DNA from: Paenibacillus taihuensis
Lineage (GTDB): Bacteria; Bacillota; Bacilli; Paenibacillales; Paenibacillaceae
NCBI RefSeq assembly: GCF_003386535.1
Contig: NZ_QTTN01000025.1
Span: forward strand, 33,342-97,341
Direction: 5' to 3'
DNA length: 64,000 nt
The notes beneath the pieces are model-generated. The model saw only the letters and a list, made by a program, of their open reading frames with translations, made no database searches and was not told the origin of the DNA. Both the position numbers and the translations under genes were made by a program. Shown here piece after piece: positions 25,235-34,502 of the stretch (position 1 is its first letter; each line of letters opens with the position of its first letter).

Positions 25235-26896
25235 CTAATCTAAACTAAGCAGTCTGGTGAGAATTGGAGGGACTTCATGCGGGTCCACCATTACCTCGAT
25301 GACCGTAGTCGTATTGGACTGCAAAGCTGACTGGACCGCCTTCTTAACGTCTGTTTCGTTCTCGCAGCGAAATGCCAGTGCGCCCATGGATTGGGCGAAT
25401 AAGCTGACATCCAGCGGCCGCTCGTAGATCGCGCCAACGGAGCGACCCGTGTTATAGGACATTCCCTTTTCTACCATATCTAAACGACCGTTATTGAGCA
25501 CGAAGAAAATAACCGGCGCCCCATGATTAACTGCTGTTGATATCTCTGTGCCGTGCATCATCATGCAGCCGTCGCCGGTCACGCAGACGACAGGGCGTTC
25601 GTGCATGTCGTCTTGCGCACCAATCGAATAACCAATCGAATAGCCGATCGCCGCCCCCATGGCTATGAACACTTCATCAAAATAGAAGGTCCCGGGCTCG
25701 ATGATTTCGAAATTCTGCACGGCATGAAAGGAGTGACTGCCAGCATCCCCGAAGAGAACGGCTTCTTTGGGAAGCACGGCACGCAAGCTCCTGAACGCCG
25801 TTCCCGCCGACATCGCGGTTTCCGTGCAGGAGGCCGCGGCTGCCGCCGCTTGTGCCCGGGCTTCCAGCGCTTCGTACGCTTTGACCGACGCGCCGCTACG
25901 CAATATGAGCTGAGTCAGGTTGCTGTGAATATCGCCAAGGATGATTTGAGTCGGTGCCTGAAGGGTTTTGCCCGCGAACTTAAGGTCATACTCGAATTGC
26001 AGCACCTTATCCGGCTCCATATCGTCCGTAAACCCCGACAGGGACATGTCGCACAATTTGCTGCCGACGACGATCATCAGGTCAACGCCCGATTTCATAT
26101 ACTCCGTTGCATATTTGGAGCCACCAAGCCCATATCCGCCCAAGTATAACGGATGACTTGTGGGAAATGCCCCTTTCCCGCCGGGCGTGGTCATGACAGG
26201 AATGCCCCAGTGCTCCGCAATGGTCCGCAATTGGTCATAGGCATCCGACATGACGGCGCCTTTGCCCAAGAAGAGGACCGGTTTCTTAGCCTCATTGAGC
26301 ATCGATATGGCCTTATCGATATCGGGGGATACGACCGGTGAGATGTGATCCGGCAAAGGCAGGCTGAAAGTATCCACTTCCTCCATCAGCACATCAAACG
26401 GGATACAAAGATGAACGGGACCCTTCTCACCCGTGTAGGCTTTTTCCAGGGCATGCTTAAGGTATAGGTGAAGAAGATCCCCGCGCTCGATGCGAGCACT
26501 GAACAAAGTTACGGGCTCGAACATTTTGACCAAATCTGCCCCGAATTGGCTGGAGTCCTGACTTAAGGCGCGTCCAGTCTCTTTCATCGAAGGCTGTCCT
26601 GTGATGAACAATACAGGCAGCTGGAACTCCTTAGCCTGTCCTGCGGCCGTAATCAAGTTCGTTCCGCCCGGCCCGGACGTGCCAATCACGATTCCCATCG
26701 TTTTTTTGGCCAGCGCATAGCCTGACGCTTCAAACCCGCAGCCGGCCTCGTGACGACCCAGCACATATTCAATTCCACAGTTCTCAAGCTCCAGCATCAA
26801 TGGAGAAATGGACTTCCCGGGAATGCCGAATACGTGCGAAATCCCCCAACTATTAAAAAGCTCGACTAATAGGGCATACACTCTCTTTTTCATCAT
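25235..26896 (-). CDS. Thiamine-diphosphate enzyme, acetolactate synthase-like
   Basis: 553 residues with the three-domain ThDP fold. The N-terminal Pyr domain carries the activating Glu in GRHEAGCGFEASGYA and the GTSGPGGTN loop. The central domain reads KKPVLFLGKGA. The C-terminal PP domain has the metal/ThDP motif VTGDGCMMMHGTE...VLNNGRLDM. This is the acetolactate synthase/pyruvate oxidase-like group. The exact reaction is not predictable, and no regulatory subunit gene is nearby. Its ATG lies one base after the GGDEF-EAL stop, so the two are translationally coupled. Confidence 0.87.
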   Translation of the reverse strand: MMKKRVYALLVELFNSWGISHVFGIPGKSISPLMLELENCGIEYVLGRHEAGCGFEASGYALAKKTMGIVIGTSGPGGTNLITAAGQAKEFQLPVLFITGQPSMKETGRALSQDSSQFGADLVKMFEPVTLFSARIERGDLLHLYLKHALEKAYTGEKGPVHLCIPFDVLMEEVDTFSLPLPDHISPVVSPDIDKAISMLNEAKKPVLFLGKGAVMSDAYDQLRTIAEHWGIPVMTTPGGKGAFPTSHPLYLGGYGLGGSKYATEYMKSGVDLMIVVGSKLCDMSLSGFTDDMEPDKVLQFEYDLKFAGKTLQAPTQIILGDIHSNLTQLILRSGASVKAYEALEARAQAAAAAASCTETAMSAGTAFRSLRAVLPKEAVLFGDAGSHSFHAVQNFEIIEPGTFYFDEVFIAMGAAIGYSIGYSIGAQDDMHERPVVCVTGDGCMMMHGTEISTAVNHGAPVIFFVLNNGRLDMVEKGMSYNTGRSVGAIYERPLDVSLFAQSMGALAFRCENETDVKKAVQSALQSNTTTVIEVMVDPHEVPPILTRLLSLD

Positions 26897-26897
26897 A

Positions 26898-29141
26898 TCA
26901 CCTTTGCGATGTGGGTTTCATTGATAACGTTTTCAGTAACAGCTGCTCGATTTGTTCTGCGGGTAAAGGTGGGTGATAATAAAAACCTTGTACTTCATGG
27001 CAGCCCTGGCTACGCAGGAAATCCAATTGTTCCTTGGTTTCTACACCTTCTGCAATAACATCGATTCCAAGGTTATGGGCCATAGCGATTATCGTAGCTA
27101 CAATGTTCGCGTCATTCGAATCCGTCATAATATCTCGGACAAAGGACTGATCAATCTTCAGCCGGTCAATCGAGAATAATTTCAAATAGTAGAGATTGCT
27201 GTAGCCTGTCCCGAAGTCGTCGATGCAAATTTGGATGCCGAGCTCCTTCAGTCTTCCGAGTACTTCGATCGCGACTTCAACATTCATCGTCATCGACTCG
27301 GTGATTTCGAGCTCCAGGTATTGGGGATCTATGCGGGTTTCGAGTAAGATCTCTTTAATGCTCTCTACCAAATTATGCTTCGAAAATTGGCGAGAAGAGA
27401 GATTGACCGATACGCTCATAGGAGGGTATCCCTTTTCCTTCCATATTTTATTCTGGGAGCAGGCTGTTCTCAGCACCCATTCCCCAAGGGGCACAATAAG
27501 TCCGGTCTCTTCGGCGATCGGGATGAACTTACCTGGAGGGATCAAGCCGAGAGTCGGGTGATTCCAGCGGACGAGCGCCTCGGTGCCGATGATTTGTCCG
27601 GTCAGCGTATCGATTTTGGGCTGATAATATAACACGAATTCATTGAGCTGCAAGGCTTTGCGGATTGAATTCTCCAATGTAAGCCGTTCAATGCCGCTGT
27701 TCGGAATAGGCTTGAAGATCGTATAGTTGTTCTTTCCGTCATCCTTCATCCGGTAAAGGGCAATGTCGGCATTCTTCATTAACATCTCGACATTCCTGCC
27801 GTCTTGAGGATAGAAGGCAATACCGATGCTGGCGGTTATATAAAACTCGTAGCCGTCCACCGCGAACGGTTTCTCGAAGGCTTGAATAATCTCTTCCGCT
27901 ACATGAATCGCTTCGTTATGATCCGTCATCTCTTCGAGGAGGATCGTGAATTCGTCCCCGCCCATTCTGGAAACCAGCTGGTTCGGAGCATGGCAGCAAG
28001 CTTTCAGACGCTCGGCAACCAGCTTCAGCAGGATATCCCCGTTGTTATGACCCAGCGTGTCATTAATCTTCTTGAAGCTGTCCAGATCGAGAAACATGAC
28101 GGCAAAGATACTGTTCTCATTCACCCGGCAGCTCAGCAATTCTTCAATATGCGCGGTGAAAAACCTTCGATTCGGCAAGCCGGTTAAATCGTCATGATAG
28201 GCCAAGTAATTGATCTGCTTCTGCGTATGGTAACGCTCCGTGATATCCCGGAACTGCGCAAACGCGCCCATAATCTGCATATTCTCGTCGCGAATAGGGA
28301 AGGCGTCGAACAGGCAAACCAGCTCATCCTGCCCCATCTGAGAACGCAGCACCAATTCCATATCTTCGTAATCCTGCCCTGTGTGAAGGACCTCTTTAAT
28401 GAAGTTATTTGTTTTGTCATCCAAAATCGGCTTATTAATGACATCCTGTTTTTTGGAACCGGTTATAATTTCGGCGAACTTGTTAAACTCGGTAACTGCA
28501 CCATCCCGATCCGTAATAATAATGCCGTTTCTTGTTGTTTCGATAACCACCTGATTCAAGATGTGCAATCGTTTATTTTGTTTTTTCAGCAGTAGTTCAC
28601 GTTCAATAGAATCTACGACTGTGCATAGCATCGCCAACAAGAAGGGGTTATGCTGATCAATCGTCGTCATGATCGTAATCGTCCCGAGCAAGTTGGAGAT
28701 ATCTGTATATTGGAAAGGTACGGAGTAGCAAGCCGATGATCCTAAAAATTCGTAATAATGCTCTGCCCCGACAAGCTGAATGGGCTGGCGGGAATCCAGA
28801 ACTAAATTAATGCTGTTGGTGCCGGCTTCTTGTTCGTTGAACACGAGGCCAACCTGAATGCCCGATTGCTGAACCACGCTCTTGATCGCTTCGTCTCCGG
28901 CCATTTCCAGAATACAGCCATTCTCATCGGAGATTAGGATGAGCAGCGGGATTCCTTTCATAAGCTCCAACATTTTATGAACAAAGAAGTTAATGACGGA
29001 CAATATTTCCTCGTATTCGGCCCGTTTTACATTCAATTCGTCTTCGGAATAAAAGTTTGTAAAGGAGGGAATCCCTTGTGGATCAATACCTAGCTGTTCA
29101 CATCTCTTCTTAGACTCCGAGATCAAAGCTATTTTCGTCAA
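26898..29141 (-). CDS. GAF-PAS-GGDEF-EAL cyclic-di-GMP enzyme
   Basis: 747 residues, no membrane segment. An AcoR-like GAF (EAGTNSINLVLDSRQPIQLVGAEHYYEF) and PAS with PAC end (AQFRDITER) are followed by GGDEF with an intact MGGDEFT motif. The usual inhibitory RxxD is absent (APNQ instead). An EAL domain follows with TEALVRWNHP, ELEITES, DDFGTGYSNL and EGVET. Both synthesis and hydrolysis residues look intact, so net activity is open. I chose TTG 29141 because an AGGGGGG run sits six bases upstream; longer in-frame starts reach 29204. It heads the operon with the ThDP and CMD genes. Confidence 0.9.
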   Translation of the reverse strand: MTKIALISESKKRCEQLGIDPQGIPSFTNFYSEDELNVKRAEYEEILSVINFFVHKMLELMKGIPLLILISDENGCILEMAGDEAIKSVVQQSGIQVGLVFNEQEAGTNSINLVLDSRQPIQLVGAEHYYEFLGSSACYSVPFQYTDISNLLGTITIMTTIDQHNPFLLAMLCTVVDSIERELLLKKQNKRLHILNQVVIETTRNGIIITDRDGAVTEFNKFAEIITGSKKQDVINKPILDDKTNNFIKEVLHTGQDYEDMELVLRSQMGQDELVCLFDAFPIRDENMQIMGAFAQFRDITERYHTQKQINYLAYHDDLTGLPNRRFFTAHIEELLSCRVNENSIFAVMFLDLDSFKKINDTLGHNNGDILLKLVAERLKACCHAPNQLVSRMGGDEFTILLEEMTDHNEAIHVAEEIIQAFEKPFAVDGYEFYITASIGIAFYPQDGRNVEMLMKNADIALYRMKDDGKNNYTIFKPIPNSGIERLTLENSIRKALQLNEFVLYYQPKIDTLTGQIIGTEALVRWNHPTLGLIPPGKFIPIAEETGLIVPLGEWVLRTACSQNKIWKEKGYPPMSVSVNLSSRQFSKHNLVESIKEILLETRIDPQYLELEITESMTMNVEVAIEVLGRLKELGIQICIDDFGTGYSNLYYLKLFSIDRLKIDQSFVRDIMTDSNDANIVATIIAMAHNLGIDVIAEGVETKEQLDFLRSQGCHEVQGFYYHPPLPAEQIEQLLLKTLSMKPTSQR

Positions 29142-29203
29142 AGCAATCCCCCCCTCGCTACCATGAAAACGCATAAAAATACACTTTAACCATGGAAATC
29201 CCA

Positions 29204-29232
29204 CTATTATCGTTTCTTTTTCATTATGTCAA
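29204..29232 (-). promoter_or_regulatory. Promoter of the GGDEF-EAL operon
   Basis: On the minus strand TTGACA (29232-29227), a 17-bp spacer and TAATAG (29209-29204). The element AAGAAACGATA occurs twice, once in the spacer and once about 29 bases upstream, preceded by another TTGACA, a candidate operator pair. Confidence 0.6.
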
Positions 29233-29421
29233 CCCATATCGTTTCTTGTCAATTTATTTCTGTTTTTACCGTGGATGTGCAATTGCTCCTGCATCTGATG
29301 AACTAATATCCTACAGGCTGCTGCATTTTTTCAAAAATTGATGCGTCTAGCAATGGCATTGTAAAGTATGATTTATAGCATACTTATACTGGAAATACAT
29401 AACGAAGAAGCGGGGTTTGAG

Positions 29422-30357
29422 ATGCGATACAGGAAGTACGGCAATCTAACGACGGAGGTGTCAGAGATCGGGTTCGGGGCGTGGCAATTGGGGAATCAGA
29501 TCGATTGGTCGCCCATGGCGAACGACGAAGCAATCGGACTCGTGCACACCGCTGTGGATCAAGGATGCAATTTCTTCGATACGGCGCCAGGGTATGGACG
29601 CGGAGCAAGCGAGCGGCTGCTTGGAGAAGCATTAGAAGGTAAACGGGATCGCGTGGTCATCAACACCAAAGTGGGCCATACGGCTGACGGGGAAACCGAT
29701 TTCTCAGCGGCGGGCATTCGGAGCTCGGTTGAGTCCAGTCTTCGGCGGCTGAGAACCTCATATATAGATTCTGTATTGCTGCACAACCCGCCGGAAGCGT
29801 GCTTATACGGGGATAGCGAGCAGATGCGCGCATTACAGCAGCTGAAGGATGAAGGTGTGATCCGCGCGTACGGGGCATCCGTGGATACGCTGAAAGATAT
29901 GGAGATCGTTCTAAACACATCGGGCAGCCATGTGCTCGAAGTGTTGTTTAATGTCTTCTACCAAGAAACCTCCCGTGCGTTCGCACAGGCGGAGCGTCAA
30001 CAGGTTGGCTTGATTATCAAGGTACCGCTCGACTCCGGATGGCTTAGCGGAAAATATAACGAAGCCAGCCGGTTCGAAGGGGTGAGGAAACGCTGGTCCG
30101 ATGATGTCATCGCCCGGCGCGCCGATCTCGTGCAACGGATTCGTTTTGTAGAAGACGACGGATCGACGATGACCCAGGCGGCATTGCGGTTTATTTTGTC
30201 CTACCCCGAAGTGAGCACGATCATTCCGGGAGCGAAGAGCGTCAAACAGTGGGAAGAGAACGCGTCTAGCTCGGATAAAAAGATACCTGAGGAAGTGGCG
30301 GCACGACTGCGCAGCTTCTGGGAAGAAAGGCTTGGGCACGATCCGCTGCCATGGTAG
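29422..30357 (+). CDS. Aldo/keto reductase
   Basis: 311-residue NADPH-dependent TIM-barrel oxidoreductase. It shows GFGAWQLG, the catalytic Asp in FFDTAPGYGRGASERLLGEAL, the Lys in INTKVG, the His in DSVLLHNPPE and the C-terminal cofactor segment STIIPGAKSVKQWEEN. ATG 29422 gives the usual family start MRYRKYGNLTTEVSEIGFG; longer in-frame starts back to 29368 add unusual residues. Substrate unknown. Confidence 0.9.
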   Translation: MRYRKYGNLTTEVSEIGFGAWQLGNQIDWSPMANDEAIGLVHTAVDQGCNFFDTAPGYGRGASERLLGEALEGKRDRVVINTKVGHTADGETDFSAAGIRSSVESSLRRLRTSYIDSVLLHNPPEACLYGDSEQMRALQQLKDEGVIRAYGASVDTLKDMEIVLNTSGSHVLEVLFNVFYQETSRAFAQAERQQVGLIIKVPLDSGWLSGKYNEASRFEGVRKRWSDDVIARRADLVQRIRFVEDDGSTMTQAALRFILSYPEVSTIIPGAKSVKQWEENASSSDKKIPEEVAARLRSFWEERLGHDPLPW

Positions 30358-30486
30358 TTGGAGAGCTTCAGAGCGTGGAATAGTTCGGCTGATCTATGAA
30401 TGGCGGAATGGCGTACGGTCTCGTTGCTGAGATTGTACGCCATTTTCCTTGCATGCACCTTCTGGCGGCTGCGAGAAAGAAGGAAG

Positions 30487-31134
30487 CTACATCGATTGGA
30501 TGTCGATTGCCTTATGGGTCTTAAAATCGATAATCTCACCGAATTTGGTGGGGATGGGTTCCGGGAATAGAGGTCCATCGTACACGAAGGTATGATATTC
30601 ACCATTCTCACCGCAGGGGTCAGCTCCTGCGGCTTCGATTCGATCCACGAGATCCGCGGTTAGCGTTTGCCCGAGGAAACTGTCGTCCAATATATCGCTT
30701 TGAACAATCTTGATGGCCGCCTTAAATCCCGCATGAATCAGTTCTTCCGTCAAAGCCCTTCGGCCCTCCTGCCATAGCGGTAGTACGCATGTCAAACCGG
30801 CATGGGTACAGCGTTGTTCGTTCCACTCTCTATGCCCTTCGATGTCGATATCGCCAAAAACGCAGCTCTCGGCGCCGAGCTGCACCGCTTTTCTTAGACC
30901 CTCTTCAATGGCTTCATTGTAATCTTCCGGCCGGCAATGACAAATGATAAGCGGAATGCCCAAGCTTTCTGAAACCGATCTTAATAGCTCCTCCGGGATA
31001 CCGTGAAACCAGGAGCGGCCTTGCTCCTGATTGAATGCGGAGATCAATGCCACCGGCGTATGACCCTCGTTGATCATCCGGTAAAGCGCCAAACTGCTAT
31101 CCTTGCCGCAGCTGTACATCATAGCAAACTTCAT
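30487..31134 (-). CDS. Dph6-related ATP pyrophosphatase
   Basis: 215-residue adenine-nucleotide alpha-hydrolase. The PP-loop YSCGKDSSLALY is at the N-terminus and the family hallmark GENGEYHTFVYDGPLF near the C-terminus. Relatives include the diphthine-ammonia ligase group (MJ0570-like). Bacteria lack diphthamide, so the amidation substrate is unknown. Confidence 0.85.
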   Translation of the reverse strand: MKFAMMYSCGKDSSLALYRMINEGHTPVALISAFNQEQGRSWFHGIPEELLRSVSESLGIPLIICHCRPEDYNEAIEEGLRKAVQLGAESCVFGDIDIEGHREWNEQRCTHAGLTCVLPLWQEGRRALTEELIHAGFKAAIKIVQSDILDDSFLGQTLTADLVDRIEAAGADPCGENGEYHTFVYDGPLFPEPIPTKFGEIIDFKTHKAIDIQSM

Positions 31135-31250
31135 TGTGGCTTCTCCTCATGTTCGTGTTTTCTACTATTTTAATTGAAAGACCAAATAATCTCTTGCATA
31201 ATTTATCTATTCCGCAACGAACATAGGAACAGGAACGGGAGGGACCCGCG

Positions 31251-31928
31251 TTGAAACATCTGCTGCTGGCAGACGATGATCCTCATATTAGAGCGCTGGT
31301 ACGATATGTCATGACCCGCGAAGGATATAGCGTACATGAGGCTGGGGACGGGGCCGAAGCGGTAAAAGTCATGGCGCGTACGCATATCGATATCGCCATT
31401 ATTGATGTGATGATGCCGCATATGGATGGGTTCGAGCTGTGCGAGCATATTCGGCAGCATTACGACATCCCGATCATACTGCTAACGGCTAGAGATCAGC
31501 TGTCTGATAAAGAACAGGGCTATCTCAAAGGGACGGATGACTACGTGACCAAGCCCTTCGAGCCGGAAGAGCTGCTGTTCCGGGTCAAAGCGCTGTTCCG
31601 CCGCTATAACCGGGCATCGGATGACATCATTCGGATGCGCCGCGTTACCATTGACCGGAAGAACGTTGAAGTATCCGACGGGCAATCTATTATTTTGCTG
31701 CCGATGAAAGAATTCGAGTTATTAGCCCAGCTGGCACAGTACCCGGGGCGTTTATTCTCCCGCGACGAGCTGATCCGGCTCGTGTGGGGTCAGGATTACG
31801 AAGGAGACGATAATACGGTCAATGTACATATCAACAGGCTGCGCCAGCGCTTCTCCGATTACGCGGATGACTTTGTTATTCAGACGGTTCGGGGCATCGG
31901 CTACAAGATCGTGGTGAGGGACCGTTGA
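31251..31928 (+). CDS. hssR: Haem response regulator HssR-like
   Basis: 225-residue OmpR-family regulator. The receiver domain has acidic DDD at residues 7-9, the phosphorylated Asp in IIDVMMPHMDGFE, and the Lys in YVTKPFE. A winged-helix output domain follows (FELLAQLAQYPGRLFSRDELI, VNVHINRLRQRF, VRGIGYK). The segment GTDDYVTKPFE...FRVKALFRRYN is very close to HssR of Staphylococcus. TTG start after GGGAGGG; its stop overlaps the kinase start by four bases. The downstream HrtBA pair supports the assignment. Confidence 0.85.
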   Translation: MKHLLLADDDPHIRALVRYVMTREGYSVHEAGDGAEAVKVMARTHIDIAIIDVMMPHMDGFELCEHIRQHYDIPIILLTARDQLSDKEQGYLKGTDDYVTKPFEPEELLFRVKALFRRYNRASDDIIRMRRVTIDRKNVEVSDGQSIILLPMKEFELLAQLAQYPGRLFSRDELIRLVWGQDYEGDDNTVNVHINRLRQRFSDYADDFVIQTVRGIGYKIVVRDR

Positions 31929-33304
31929 AAAGCTTGTACTATCGCGTGTTTCTGATCACCTTAGCTGTTATCTTCGTCAGCAGCATGCTCGGATTCCTCG
32001 CTTCGAACAGCTATTACCATATCAAGCTCAAGCCGTATAACGATGGGAAGCTGATCTCCATTGCCGAGCAGATGAAGAGCTTTATTGAATCCGATCCTGC
32101 GGATATGGAGAGATATCTTCGCAATGCGGCCTCATTGGGATACGAAATCTACGTAACGGATGGGCAAGGAGACTCGCATTTCTACGGGAAGAGCTTCCGG
32201 GAGCGGGATCTGGATAAGGAAGACATCCAGCTCGTCCTTGGCGGAGACATCTATCATGGCGTGGCGAAGTTTCCGAACAAGCCTTTCATCACGGGCTTCT
32301 TCGAGAACAGCTTAAGCAACACGGTAGGTGTGCTCGTCCGAACATCAGCGAAGAGCTATGCCCTGTTCATGCGGCCGGATGTGCTGCTGCAGTTCGGCGA
32401 GCTGCGTACTTTCTTCGCACTGATCGGATTGCTGACCATTGTCATCAGTATTCTATTGTTCTTGATCAGTACACGCTATATCGTCAAACCGATTACGCGA
32501 TTGACCGAAGCGACCAAACGCCTCGCACAGGGAAATTACAATCTTCGGCTGACGACAGGAAGACGCGATGAAATCGGGCAGCTCGCCGAGCATTTCATGA
32601 CGATGAGTCAGGAGCTGGAGCGGGTCGACCTGGCACGTCAGCAGTTTGTATCGAATGTATCGCACGAAATCCAGTCGCCGCTCACGTCCATCCAAGGCTT
32701 TGCCAAAGTATTAGCGCAAGGGGATCTTGCACAAGAAGAACGTCAGCAATATGCCTCGATTGTCGAAGCGGAGAGTAGGCACCTCTCCATGCTGAGCAAA
32801 CAACTGCTGCTGCTCTCAACGCTGGAGCAAGGTGAAGAGGCGCTGAACAAGAAGCCTATTATCTTACGCGGTCATATCCGCCAAGCAGTGGAGATGCTGC
32901 AGTGGCAGCTGGAAGAGAAGCAGCTATTGCTGAAGCTATCGATTCCGGAATCGGTTTCGGTTCATGGCGACGAAGTGCTGCTCATGCAGGTATGGACGAA
33001 TTTGCTGAGCAATGCGGTAAACCATATTCCGCCAGGCCGAAGTATTGAAGTGGCTGCAGAAGCACTGCAGGCTCACACCCGTATCGTCATATCGGATACT
33101 GGAGAAGGGATCGCTCCCGAGCATCTGCCCTTTCTATTCGATCGGTTCTACCGTGTCGATCGCGCACGGGAACGGGCTTCGGGGCGAACGGGCCTCGGGC
33201 TTGCCATCGTGAAGAAGATTGTGCAGCTGCACGAGGGAACGATCGAGGTGAGCAGCGCGCCAGGGACAGGCACTAGTTTTACCATTACACTGCCCAAATT
33301 GTAA
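31925..33304 (+). CDS. hssS: Haem sensor histidine kinase HssS-like
   Basis: 459-residue membrane kinase. Membrane segments lie at about 9-30 and 168-190, with an extracellular sensor between them. That sensor shares SYYHIKLKPYND, FYGKSFRERDL, YHG, TGFFENSLSNTVG and ALFMRPD with HssS. HAMP, HisKA (VSHEIQSPLTSI) and HATPase_c (NLLSNAVNHI, DTGEGI, RTGLGLAI) follow. It senses haem stress at the membrane and phosphorylates HssR, which activates hrtBA downstream (known for the family, inferred here). Confidence 0.87.
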   Translation: MKSLYYRVFLITLAVIFVSSMLGFLASNSYYHIKLKPYNDGKLISIAEQMKSFIESDPADMERYLRNAASLGYEIYVTDGQGDSHFYGKSFRERDLDKEDIQLVLGGDIYHGVAKFPNKPFITGFFENSLSNTVGVLVRTSAKSYALFMRPDVLLQFGELRTFFALIGLLTIVISILLFLISTRYIVKPITRLTEATKRLAQGNYNLRLTTGRRDEIGQLAEHFMTMSQELERVDLARQQFVSNVSHEIQSPLTSIQGFAKVLAQGDLAQEERQQYASIVEAESRHLSMLSKQLLLLSTLEQGEEALNKKPIILRGHIRQAVEMLQWQLEEKQLLLKLSIPESVSVHGDEVLLMQVWTNLLSNAVNHIPPGRSIEVAAEALQAHTRIVISDTGEGIAPEHLPFLFDRFYRVDRARERASGRTGLGLAIVKKIVQLHEGTIEVSSAPGTGTSFTITLPKL

Positions 33305-33307
33305 CTT

Positions 33308-33327
33308 GTTATTTATGCGCCATTTAT
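33308..33327 (+). promoter_or_regulatory. Candidate HssR-binding direct repeat
   Basis: GTTATTTAT and GCCATTTAT are separated by two bases, a direct repeat with an 11-bp period matching seven of nine positions. This is the arrangement known for the HssR box upstream of hrtAB. It lies in the 67-bp gap between hssS and hrtB. Confidence 0.45.
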
Positions 33328-33371
33328 ATTCACTCCCTAAACTGAAGCCATCCAAGAGGGAGGGAAGCACC

Positions 33372-34502
33372 ATGTATTTGGCTATTCGAGAGATGAGGTT
33401 CGCGAAAGTCCGCTATTCGCTCATTGCGACTATTATGCTGCTCATCGCTTTCCTGGTACTGTTCGTTACCGGGCTTGCGCGCGGGCTCGCCTATGATAAC
33501 GCGGCATCGATTCAGAATATGGACGCAACGCATTTTGTGATGGAGAAGGGTTCGAATCATCGTTTCACCCGGTCACAGCTTAACGGCCAAGCATTGGCGC
33601 AAGCGGGCGTGATTGCCGGAGAAGACAACGTCCAGCCGCTTGGCGTTAAGATGACCACCATGAAGGCAGAAGGATTAGCGGGGAAGCTGGATGTGACGCT
33701 TCTCGGAATCAGGCCGGAAGGCTGGCTGATGCCCCAGGTGACGGAAGGTGAAGGTATTGCAACGGGCGAGACTGGCGATGTGCTTGTGGATCGCAAGCTG
33801 AAGGATTCGGGAATTGGCCTAGGTACGGTTCTGGTCGATCAAGCTTCCGGCTTGAAATGGCGGGTCAGCGGCTTCGTCAGCCACGAGTCGTTCAGCCATT
33901 CGCCGGCGGTATTTCTGAACGAGCACGACTGGCAGCAGCTTCAGACAGGGACAGCGGCACGACCGGAAGCGGGAGGAGCAGAAGAGGACGGCGGAGCTTA
34001 TAGTGCGATTGCGGTAAAGGCGAATAAGCATCAAGCGGAGCAGCTTGCTGCAGAACTGCCGGACGACGAGATCGTGACCAAGTCAGATGCGGTTTCGGCC
34101 ATTCCGGGCTACAAGGAGGAGCAGGGATCGCTGCTGCTGATGACCATCTTCCTGTTTATCATCTCATTATTCGTCCTTGCGGTGTTCTTCTACGTCATCA
34201 CGATTCAGAAGAGCAGCCAATTCGGCATTTTGAAGGCAATCGGTACACGCACCGGCTATCTTGTAAGAAGCGTCGCCCTTCAAGTACTGCTCTTATCGTC
34301 GGCCAGTCTTATGGTCAGCATACTGCTTGTCCAAGCGATTGAGGCGGTCCTGCCAGACGGAATGCCATTCCGGCTGCAAGCCTCTACGCTAGCGTATACG
34401 AGTGCAGCTTTCATCGTGATGACGCTCGCCGGTTCATTGTTTTCCGTCTGGAAAGTGACGCGAATCGACGCCTTGGATGCGATAGGGAGGAGTGCAGCAT
34501 GA
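33372..34502 (+). CDS. hrtB: HrtB haem-efflux ABC permease
   Basis: 376-residue MacB/FtsX-fold permease. The first membrane helix is near residues 15-38, a large extracellular domain follows to about 250, then three helices. Shared HrtB marks are VLFVTGLARGL, AIPGYKEEQ, FFYVITIQKSSQFGILKAIG and DGMPFRL. ATG 33372 has GAGGGAGGG about nine bases upstream. It overlaps hrtA by four bases. The complex expels toxic haem from the membrane (family knowledge). Confidence 0.88.
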   Translation: MYLAIREMRFAKVRYSLIATIMLLIAFLVLFVTGLARGLAYDNAASIQNMDATHFVMEKGSNHRFTRSQLNGQALAQAGVIAGEDNVQPLGVKMTTMKAEGLAGKLDVTLLGIRPEGWLMPQVTEGEGIATGETGDVLVDRKLKDSGIGLGTVLVDQASGLKWRVSGFVSHESFSHSPAVFLNEHDWQQLQTGTAARPEAGGAEEDGGAYSAIAVKANKHQAEQLAAELPDDEIVTKSDAVSAIPGYKEEQGSLLLMTIFLFIISLFVLAVFFYVITIQKSSQFGILKAIGTRTGYLVRSVALQVLLLSSASLMVSILLVQAIEAVLPDGMPFRLQASTLAYTSAAFIVMTLAGSLFSVWKVTRIDALDAIGRSAA

